Below are positions 54,735 through 64,000 of a stretch of DNA of 64,000 nt, piece after piece; position 1 is the first letter of the stretch; each line of letters begins with the position of its first letter. This stretch comes from Adineta ricciae (taxonomy: Eukaryota > Rotifera > Eurotatoria > Adinetida > Adinetidae). The position numbers and the translations under genes were made by a program. Location: positions 310,001-374,000 of the forward strand of contig CAJNOJ010000012.1 of assembly GCA_905250025.1 (NCBI GenBank), read 5' to 3'. The notes under the pieces are model-generated. The model was not told where the DNA came from. It did not search any database and was given only the letters and a program-made list of their open reading frames with translations.

Positions 54735-57215
54735 ATGACTACGGAATTAAATACACCTGCGAATGCATCGCCATCTGCATCGCAACATCAAACTGCACAT
54801 GTGCAACGAAGATTACAGAAAATTCTCGATTTAAAACTCGAATCAGATAAAGATTTGATCGAATCGTTGAAATACTTATCAAGCTTTTTCACGGAGAACA
54901 GCGTTCGAACACGACGGTCGTTACGCAGTACAATCGAAAAGCGAAGTTTAACACTAAACGATCAATTTGAAGAGTGTTTTCGAGTAGTTAAACAACAACT
55001 CGATCAAATTAATGAAACAGTTACATCGATGTCCACCTGTTGTCAAGATATGACACAGCGACTGAAAGTACGATATCAATTTGATAGCGACATGATTTTG
55101 CATTGTTTGACTTTAGGATGTGAAAGCACAAACACAAGAATTAATCAATAGAACAACGCAAATTCAAAATGAGAAGTACGATATCTTAGTCTTGTTTGAT
55201 GTATTTCTAGGAAACTCTACTGTTGTATTTAGTCAAGAGTTGAATGTTAAATCTTGTATCACAGAAGGATTTATCGAACGATTTCAATTAAAACCAGACG
55301 AACTGAATGCCTTGCGAACAACGCGAGATGGATTTTTACATCCGGTAAAAAAGCCGTTTGTCTCGAATTTCAAACAACGTTCGCCTTCTTCTCTTCTAGC
55401 AATTCTTCAATGTACTCAAACGAGTCAAATCGATTCATCAAGATTGTAAACTATTGCTACGAACAAATCAACAAACAATTGGACTAGAAATCATGGAACA
55501 AATGGCACTTCATCAAGAATCCGCCTACGAAAGACTGTATCGATGGTTGCAAAGTAAATAAAAACGCATTAAATATTGTTCTCTTTTACTTTTTCATTCC
55601 TCGAAAGATGAGTGTCGACAGCTAACAGCTGAATCACCAGAAATATCGACATTACTTAGTGAAGCACTTGAAGGGCTAAAAGAACGACAAGTTTTGTTCA
55701 AGTAAATCAAGAACAAAGAATTTGTTTCGATATAAGTTGATTTCTGTAGGTATGTTCTGGACGAGTATGGTACAGCCCGTCGTAGTGCGATTGTTCGCGG
55801 TTTCATCGATGCATTAACTCGCGGCGGTCCAGGCGGTATGCCACGACCGATTGAACTATCCTCACATGACCCATTACGATACGTTGGCGATATGCTTGCA
55901 TGGACACATCAGGCGGCTGCATCAGAAAAAGAATATGCAGAAATTTTATTAAGAAAATTTAAAGATTGGAGTGATCTAGAGAAAACAATTCAAACATTAT
56001 TAGGTTTTCTCACTGAAGGTTTATGTCGGTAAGCTGAATCCATTTGTTTTCGATGATTTGAAAGCAGACCGATTTGATCTTTGCAGTCCATTACGTGTTC
56101 GTCTTGAACAAGTTTTAGTTTCTCAACATGAACCGGTCACATTGTATAAATTGACGAACTTGCTTAAATTCTATGAAACAACCATCAAACAATTGTTACC
56201 GACAGATTGTCAATTAGCTGTTGTTCTTGATGAAATCACTAATTTATCATCGAAAATGTTCTTAAATGCGTATGTCAAATTCTTCTATCTTCTAATAACT
56301 CATTCTTGTTGTCTCCTAGTTTGAATGCAGCAGCAACACGTTTAATCGAAAAGGTTGATATTCCTACAAATGATTTGAATTTATCCGATGAATTACGCCG
56401 TACATTAGCATTACTACGTGATATTCTTGAAACCCATTCAACGTCCATGATACCTTTCGAATCAAAACGTACAGATTTCCAACAGATTGTCTACTCAATT
56501 ATTGATCCATTACTGCAAATGTGTTCTTTATCAGCGGCGAAGCTAGGCGTAGTTGAAATGGCTGTTTATCTTGTTAACTGTTATAGTGCAATACGAGCGA
56601 CACTAGCTGTCTTTGCGTTCACCGACGAAAAGATTGAGATGCTCGAAGGACATGTATGTAAATCTCATACTGTTGCTCGAATGAATCGTGCAATGTTTAG
56701 ATCGAAGCCAATACTGATACATTAATCGGTGAGCAAGCAACTTATATTCTTCTTCGAACAGATCTATTGGATGCTTATCGTATCGTTGAAAAACAGCAGC
56801 AAGACTCAAATACTACCGATGGGTCTTTAGCGCTTAAGCCAGGTATGGATACGATTACATTGAAAGCAGCAATGGTAAGTTGAGAGACATTTGTCATAAA
56901 TGAAAGCAACTGAATACAAAAAATTTAGGTGAAATTTGATTCCTATCTGGCATCTCCGGATCTTTACATAATGCCACAATTGAAATATCTAATAAGTGCT
57001 GTTATTCGGTAAGAACAGTTCTTCTCCGTAATTCGATTTGTTTCTTATTCTAATAATGTCATTTCAGAGAGAAGATAAAGAAACGTTCTGTTGAATTGAT
57101 CTGCACAGCTTATACTAGTCTTTATTCGGCCATTATGGATCCAAAGAATACATATGCAAATCCATATTCAATAATGCCACATACACCTGAACAAATAGTT
57201 AAATTACTTTCTTAA
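54735..57215 (+). CDS. COG6: Conserved oligomeric Golgi complex subunit 6
   Basis: Eleven exons at 54735-55067, 55117-55175, 55233-55344, 55400-55553, 55608-55701, 55750-56028, 56087-56269, 56320-56653, 56701-56874, 56929-57008 and 57068-57215 encode 649 residues; human has 657. Introns are 47-59 nt. The N-terminal coiled-coil part carries [14 protein letters not shown] and [12 protein letters not shown]. The body has [44 protein letters not shown] and [13 protein letters not shown], and the end is [12 protein letters not shown]6 is part of lobe B of the COG tether, which captures retrograde vesicles at the Golgi. The start codon sits one base after a polypyrimidine-AG (54732-54733). Confidence 0.96.
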
Positions 57216-57499
57216 TCCTTATTTATTTATTCAGTGTCGTTGATAAGTGAAAGAAAGAGACATTCTTGTTTTAGAGAGATTTTCGAAATCGTTCAGTGAA
57301 CTTCTTAGATCTGCGTGTGAAATTTTTCCGGATATTTTATCGGGTGATAAGTACAAAATAAAATTATCAAATAATACAACAACTTCGATGTATGTAGATT
57401 TTTTATTGATATAAAAGACATGTGCTTTGTTCGTATACATAGAAACTACCATACAATAAAAGCTGACTAAAATATTGAACTAAACAACGAGAAAAATAT

Positions 57500-59702
57500 T
57501 CATCTAGATAAGATCTTCTCTTGATTATCAACTCGTAGTTTGAGTAAATGTAATTCATCTTCTAGAAAACGAATTCGATTATCTTTGAGAAATATGATTT
57601 CACGTAAGGATTGAATTTCTTCTTGTTGTTTAAGGTACTCATGACGATACTGAAATAGGAGAAAGAATTTAGTTGAAGAAGGTCAAACGAGATGCTCTCC
57701 ACTCACATCAATGCCGTAGATTTCAGAAGGAATAGACGAATAAGTATCATTGGTATCCACATTCCATACTTTTTTCTTGATTTCGAAATTATGTTTAATA
57801 AATGGCTGAACAAAATCCGGTTGATTTTGAAATTTCTCTCTAAGAAAGGAAAAACGTACAGACAAAGCAATGAATGAGCAAACAAACAAATAGTTATGTA
57901 CTTAAGAAAGTTAAATTCGATATTCGATGCAGGCAAATGTAGTGACTCGACTTTTTTCATAGATTGATGCGAAGTGTGTTGCTGTAGATCGTCATTAGAT
58001 TTGTCCAGTGTCGCAGGAGAAATCGATGAATCGTTGGTCATGTTTACTTTCGGTATCGGAGCAACTTCTGCAACAGGTAGTTGGGTTATTCTTTGTAAGG
58101 TTCCTCGATGCGGAAAACTACACGTCGAGTCGAGTGTTCGATAGGTAGTAATTTGTGGAACATTCGTTTCCTCGGTACGCTCTTTCATTGAGACAAGTAT
58201 TGGATCACGATCAACACCAGAAATCCACTCATCTGATGTTAAGGCTGGATATGGACCAATGGTGTCTGGATAAATATCGTATTGAAATACTTCAGCTCGT
58301 CGTGGGACTACAGCAAAAATAAATTAGACGAGAAACAATTCTCGAATGACTACAATACGGACCAATCATTGATATAGGTTCACAAATAAGGCCTGTGGAT
58401 GTTAATTTGTAAAAACGCATAATTTCATTTCGGGTTACATCAACACCTAACTTTGGCATTACACCTTTAAATAAGAAAAGTTACGTTATAGTGAAAGCGA
58501 CTGTTTTCGGCACATCAGTTACCGAGACATCGTTGTGGTGATGTAGATTTGTATTCCGAAAGAAAATGTAAATAAGGCTCACATTGATCAGTGTATTCAT
58601 AATATCGAATGTTTCCATCACCCTGTGAGGAATTGACTGTTTATTTCTTGAACAATATAATGGATTCTTTTACCTTTCCTGCAAGATAAACTATTCGTGT
58701 ATCATGATCGTAGAATGGAACGAGAACACCGGCGCTGAAATCAATTGTTTCTACAGTTAATGGTCCTGATAAATCACTCTAGAGAAACATGTCCTTTGTG
58801 AATTTAAACTAAAGTTTACAAATCAGTTCCTACTGCATTCCATATAGCAACTTGTCTTTCGAATTGTTTACCGAAACCGGTTGATAACAATCGATTTGTA
58901 TCACCTAAGAAGACGAGTTTCGATGTTTTTGGACCTTGATGACCGATATTGTTCTATCGAAAAGAAGAGTACATTCTAATAGGAAAGAGATTCTCTTGTC
59001 TTCATACAGCAACAATACGACCAGTACGTGCTTCAATAACGCGTATACGTTTGTCTTTGCAAGTTGTTGCAAATAATGATCCATTGCGGTTCCATGTCAC
59101 CGATTGTATAGAATCCGGATGGCAACGATAGATTTGAATTGGCTCCGCTCGTTCGACATTCCATAGAATTACTTGATGATCTGAACCAGCGCTTAGGATC
59201 AAATTTTCTGCTGTTGGATGCCACTCCACATAATCGACACGTCTTTGGTGTCCGTGTAAATCAACTTTCCATTGATAAGTATCCGTTTTCAGACCGTCAT
59301 TTGGTATAGACCATACTTTTACTGTTCCATCGTCTGAACACGAAGCAATTTCATTATCGTTGAACGGATTAAACTTTAAATCGACGACAGGCCCTCGATG
59401 ACCGGTAACGCGGGGGTGATCAACGTCAACACGGCCAGTCTAGATGAAGCATTTGAATAGGAAAAGAAGCAATTCACTTGAGAGCACAAGACAAACTATT
59501 CACAAACCTCTGAAAGGAGTAAAACAAGAAAACTTCCTCCACCTGATGTTTCCGTGACGATTGCTAAGAACTTCGAGTTGACTGCACAAAAACATCCATC
59601 GTGCGCATTTCGTGTAATACAAATATTTTTGTAACAATCTTGTTCGCGATAAGGTGAACCATAGACATGACGAAATTTTGAAATACGAACTTTAAATGGC
59701 AT
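57500..59702 (-). CDS. CORO: Coronin, actin-binding WD40 protein
   Basis: Nine exons at 59702-59508, 59439-59008, 58953-58834, 58778-58674, 58622-58523, 58464-58363, 58307-57902, 57839-57707 and 57649-57500 encode 580 residues. The coronin signature begins at residue 1 (MPFKVRISKFRHVYGSP). WD40 blades follow (EIASCSDDGTVKVWSIP, LILSAGSDHQVILWNV, LFATTCKDKRIRVIE), then the C-terminal extension (YQYDIYPDT-type, DEWISGVDRDPILVSM), a divergent linker and a coiled coil (LREIIFLKDNRIRFLEDELHLLKLR). Coronins bind F-actin and Arp2/3 and trimerise through the coiled coil. The linker is longer than in human coronin-1. The ATG follows directly on CATTTAG, a candidate trans-splice acceptor. COG6 is convergent, 284 bp away. 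Confidence 0.94.
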
Positions 59703-62700
59703 CTAAATGTAAGATGTACAATTCGATTAAATCTGCACCTTCCTTTTTATACGAGATATATTCTCATTATTCGTGTCATATCGCCTGTCTTCTCTCTCTC
59801 TCTCCCTTTCGCTTTCATTTTCAGTTCGATTCTTTTCATTCACACACACATAAAACTGCATGTCCTTAGTGTATAGACTGTGCATACTAATCTAACATGC
59901 GGAAGCTTCGAAAGACGCTGAATGATTCATTATGAGCGATAGACAGGAAGAGACATAGTAGTTCTTCTTATGTCTACTGAGAAGAAGATGATGATGAAGA
60001 AGAGGATAAAATGTTCGGTTTCGATCAGATGATGTGTACACATATAAAAACTTACCCTACTATTAATTCAATATTAGAATAGACAAGATCGAGTGAATGA
60101 GAGAGAGAGAGAGAAGAGACCGAAGAAGAAGAAGAGTTCAATCATTATTATCTATACGTCGATGAAGAACATCTGATTAACTTTCGAACGAACAGTATTT
60201 ATTATTTTTATCTGCACGAAGTATATGCATCAAGTTTGAGTCCTAATTTTGACATCGAAACGTTTACAAACAGAAGTCTTCTCCCGTTTTTTTTCCGCTT
60301 CTTCTAATGCATTGCATTTAGGTCAAACACAATCATGCACAAAAGAGAGCAAAAAAGAATAATGAAAGAATAGAAAGATGAAGAGAACAATAGAAGAGAC
60401 ACTAAGAGCATATATGAAAAAAAAACGACGAGGAATTTAGCTTTCTCTCATTTATATTTTAACACTAACAAACGTTAACAATAGATCTCCTGTTCGACAT
60501 AACCCTTTCATTAATTCTCGATTAATCTTTTTCTTTTCAAACTTATATGAACATTCTACTCGATTCCTATCGAAATCATTAGAAAGCATACTTTTTTTCT
60601 TTCAGTCGAGATTGTCTTCACCAACTTCGCTTACCTGACATATTTTCAAAGAAAAATACATGTGGATATCAATTGAAAATGACAAGACTACGTGTCAGTA
60701 TTCATTCGTTCGTTTGACACATGTTATCGGACTGTCGATAGTGCATAGCTGATAATAACATACATAAGTCAATCAATATGTCGATAGGAAAGAGAAGAAT
60801 GAAGTTAAAACAATATTATACTCACAAATGCTATTGATCAAAATGCAACGAATATTTTTCGAGACAGTTTGGACTTCTTGTGTGCCTATCACCGCATAAA
60901 TTTTCTCGTTGAATACTTTATAAGTTCATATACAATAAAAACTAACTTCTGTAACATTGACTGTTACGATTCAATTTGAGTTACAAGCAAAAAATCCTTC
61001 ATAGGACGTTACAAAGGTGATGGTCATGGTCTGTAACGCTCTTTACTCGTCATGTCCGTCACGGCTTTTACTCGATGACTATCATATTCTCTGGCGAGCA
61101 TCGACATTCACTTCTACGTGACAAAAGAATCTCTTCTATTGAACCTTACATTTCTCTTCTGAATAAACATATCAATTCATTATTGCATTGAACAATCCAA
61201 TAATATATACACTTGATAGAAAATAAAAACATTTCCTGTACTTCATATGTATTGAATAGTTGATCAGAAAAGAGCTTTTGCAAATACTGTTCAATTAGTT
61301 TCTATCACAAAACTAAAGTAGACCATTCCAACGGCTAACACACGACATAGTCTAATTGTCTATCCGATTCTATTGGACATTTCCTTTTCTTTTAATGAAT
61401 GAGAAAAGTAAAATCTTCTCGACATAATTTCCGTTTGAGAAAATTTATCGTTTGCCGGTCAGAAAAAAAAAGAGCAGAAAGAAACAGAAGGAAGGTTACT
61501 CGATGTATTGATGAAATCAATAAAAGACAGAAAAAGAATTATATAGCTTTCGGTTGTTGAATTGAAGGCTTAAGTACTAAGTCGTTTTTTTAGAAAATGA
61601 TGCATTATTGATCAACAAATCCAGGTTGATTTATATGATCGACAAAAAAACGTCGCATATAATTGAAAGTTTTTTCAAATATTGATTCTTCATTGCATAT
61701 CTATCTCCTTCTTGACAATGATGTTTAAATATGCCATGTCAATTGATTGTTTTCAGTACACGAAAAACATCCTTCTCTATTTCATAACCCACAAAATATA
61801 ATTCTGTTAAATACATCTCGTCAGCATGTTCATCGAATTTGTTACATAATTCGATAAAAACCAAAATGTTCATTATATCATCGATATGTTGACAATCGAT
61901 TTCATAAGACGAGTCTATCAGCAATGATATCACGGCACGAGCAGGATGGGACACATATGATTAGCATAACTAAATATTGATGCATTTTTTATTTGTCAGT
62001 GACGTTACTAAATAGACTCTCGGTCTGCAGATATTTAATTCTATACAGATGAAGTATTTCTAGTCGTATGAGTACTCAATAAAGGATACTGCTGAATAAT
62101 GTTCATTGATAGTCATTCGAGTCTTGCGAATTATTAGCATCGTTCTCATTTGAATTTGAATAGCTGAGGTAGACTGAAAGACTTAGACTGGACACATTCG
62201 TATTTGTTATGCCATTCGACGATCGATTTCTTCCTATATTCATCTATTGATTTACAGAAAAGGTATTTGTCTTATAAATATGACGTTCTGTTCTCTCATC
62301 ACTAAGAGAACGGAATAAATATCATTAATGTATCTTCGTGACTGTCTTTTCTGTGTTTCTTCTTGAGTCAGACAGAATGCGTTTCTCGATACCGACGTTT
62401 TGTTTCGTTGGATTCATCCCCTTATATGTAATTTTACCGAATTCTTCTCTTTTTCTCTTTCCTTCTTTTTTTCGGCTGTTGGCGAGCAAACATGCATGTA
62501 TTCTTCTTTTTTTTGTAGCAGTTTGATTTTAAAATCTTACGTGACGGAGAATAATTTGTACCATACGCAGTTTTTGGCTTAATAATCCATCAGTGTAAAT
62601 GCTGTTTCTTACAATATTCTATTAGATATTATTAACTATTCTTACTAACTTGGTCAATGGGACAAGTGACAATGTCGATCAAGTGAGTAATCATGTTCTC

Positions 62701-63045
62701 AAAGATCGATATCAGATGAAGCGAGAATATCTAGAGATTGATCTGAGAATTGGATAGTCGTTTGAATGGAAGTACATTGTGCTGCGATTTGCCTTTCCAG
62801 ACAATGGTGTATTGTAAATGTTAGCAAATAAAACGTGATTTATCAACAGAACATTGCATTTCAATGTCAAATAGTCTATAAAAAGTCATCAATTCTTGAA
62901 GCGAATGATTGAGTGACAATGCGTATTGATTTCATTTGATGTTCACATCCTCTCCGAACTAATTCTATTATATAAATCGATTATATTGTTTCTTATTAGA
63001 TATATATCAAGACGATCTATTCTATTATTGACGTTAACGATTGGA
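59703..63045. other. Gene-poor region of 3.3 kb
   Basis: It contains GA/CT microsatellites (for example 60099-60114), poly-T runs and short frames only. A 70-codon minus-strand frame at 61739-61954 lacks an ATG and known motifs. No gene is supported. Confidence 0.5.
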
Positions 63046-63936
63046 ATGATTTGTGCATACTACTACATGACAGTAGACTCAACAGAAATTCTTTTTACTA
63101 TTTATAAAACACCTGATCTGTCGTATAAAGTAATCAATATGAACGATCGAACGCCGGCATATCGATTAGCAACGCTCAATGGGAGAAGACCATACGCTGA
63201 TGGCGATCGAGCACAGGCGACTGTCGTCGAACATCTTCGATTATTAGAGAGATGTCAACGCGATCCCTCACTTGTTGTTGTTGATGTCGGCGCATATCTA
63301 GGAGATTTTGGATTGTATGCTGCGGCATGCGGTTGTCAAGTATACTTATTTGAAGTGCAACCTGATATGATCGATTTAATACAGACATCTATCAATGTTA
63401 ATGACTTTCCTTCCTCGCGCGTTCAGCTGGTGCATAAAGCTGTTACTGATTTACCGTCGAATTCGAATTTGACATTTAGTATTGCTGGAGGAAGTACGAC
63501 GGCTGCCAATGGAACATTATCTGTTTCAACCATTCGTCTCGACGATATTCAATGGCCATTGAATTCGAAAATATTTCTTTTAAAAATTGATGTGGAGGGT
63601 TTTGAATTGCATGTACTTCGCTCGGCACAAAATCTCTTTCGCAATCAACGTATTCAGCATGTAATCTTTGAGTATACTGCATTCTGGACTGATAGAGCAG
63701 CCCAGAAAGAGGTTCTACCGTATGTTGACAAGAAATTAGGTGCGAAGAACTTCTATGTATTACACCGGACGAGAAAAGATGTTTATGGTCCGTTAGATCG
63801 CGATAAGTTCGATGAATTTTATGAAATTCACACGAAGAGGTGTTTACAGACCGATGTCTATGCGACTTTCATCGATCTTGAATCAAATGATATGATCAAA
63901 ACAAAAGAGTATGATGTGAAATCAACGCTAGCATAA
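63046..63936 (+). CDS. FkbM-family SAM-dependent methyltransferase
   Basis: An intronless frame encoding 296 residues from the ATG at 63046; the longer open frame upstream begins with non-ATG codons. A polypyrimidine-AG at 62998-62999 may be its trans-splice acceptor. The N-terminus (MICAYYYMTV) could be the end of a signal anchor. The Rossmann core shows SAM motif I VVVDVGAYLGDFGLYAA, motif II YLFEVQP and the FkbM hallmark FLLKIDVEGFELHVLRSA. Family members O-methylate sugars or small molecules; this substrate is unknown. FkbM genes are abundant in bacteria and scattered in eukaryotes, so acquisition is possible. It is the last gene before the window edge. Confidence 0.82.
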   Translation: MICAYYYMTVDSTEILFTIYKTPDLSYKVINMNDRTPAYRLATLNGRRPYADGDRAQATVVEHLRLLERCQRDPSLVVVDVGAYLGDFGLYAAACGCQVYLFEVQPDMIDLIQTSINVNDFPSSRVQLVHKAVTDLPSNSNLTFSIAGGSTTAANGTLSVSTIRLDDIQWPLNSKIFLLKIDVEGFELHVLRSAQNLFRNQRIQHVIFEYTAFWTDRAAQKEVLPYVDKKLGAKNFYVLHRTRKDVYGPLDRDKFDEFYEIHTKRCLQTDVYATFIDLESNDMIKTKEYDVKSTLA

Positions 63937-64000
63937 CCGAGTATATGTTAATCGTTTCTACTTTGGCGTTTTAGGGAAATGTTGTATATATTATTTTCCT

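Noticed and set aside
61739-61954. 70-codon minus-strand frame
   Set aside because: It starts with a non-ATG codon and has no recognised motif or flanking exon.
1-64000. tRNA, rRNA, CRISPR arrays, telomeric repeats, intact transposons
   Set aside because: None was seen by eye on either strand; tRNAs in particular would need a covariance-model scan to exclude.

Overview
The window looks like nuclear DNA of a small metazoan, most likely a bdelloid rotifer (Adineta or Rotaria type). It is AT-rich, has clear animal orthologues (GNL2, FTSJ3, COG6, coronin, DYNLT, CNNM, SLC6, AOAH, MBF1, CNEP1R1), and its introns are mostly 44-75 nt. It carries a broken gene of the ADP-ribosyltransferase plus TPR family that is expanded in bdelloids. 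Many start codons follow closely on a polypyrimidine-AG site with no visible upstream exon, as expected where spliced-leader trans-splicing is used. No sequence search was run, so the organism is an inference from these features.

Layout. 0-8.2 kb: a tachykinin-like neuropeptide precursor, a secreted S9 serine peptidase (-), an intronless PhoD-like phosphatase, GNL2 (4 exons) and an orphan secreted protein (-). 8.2-12.4 kb: gene-free, low-complexity DNA with an assembly gap. 12.4-14.2 kb: a Crypton-derived DUF3504 gene carrying an assembly duplication. 16.2-17.7 kb: an ADP-ribosyltransferase/TPR pseudogene. 19-25 kb: an orphan membrane protein (-), acyloxyacyl hydrolase (-, 3 exons), a duplicated WAP/antistasin-type secreted protein and a GDSL esterase. 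25.3-29.5 kb: CNNM (11 exons) and DYNLT (-). 31-34.6 kb: an SLC6 transporter with the monoamine-type aspartate, and a class A GPCR (-). 36.5-40.9 kb: a tandem pair of crotonase-fold genes (-) and a second tachykinin-like precursor (-). 43.3-46.1 kb: a three-Ig GPI-type adhesion protein (-, 9 exons) interrupted by two assembly duplications. 47.8-49 kb: an Rh ammonium-transporter pseudogene (-). 49.4-59.7 kb: a dense housekeeping block of FTSJ3 (-, 17 exons), MBF1, CNEP1R1, COG6 (11 exons) and coronin (-, 9 exons). 59.7-63 kb is gene-poor. 63-63.9 kb: an FkbM-type methyltransferase.

Themes. (1) Neuronal signalling: two peptide precursors, a GPCR, a monoamine-type transporter and an Ig adhesion protein. 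(2) Ribosome biogenesis and membrane housekeeping: GNL2, FTSJ3, CNEP1R1, COG6, coronin. (3) Genes of families common in fungi or bacteria, possibly acquired: PhoD-like, GDSL, FkbM. Exon coordinates come from reading-frame continuity, GT/AG sites and remembered family sequence; they have not been tested against transcripts. Four N-containing junctions (10076-10125, 12810, 44358, 45517) are flanked by direct duplications (171, 221, 221 and 221 bp). These are best explained as assembly artefacts, so gene models crossing them should be read with one copy removed.
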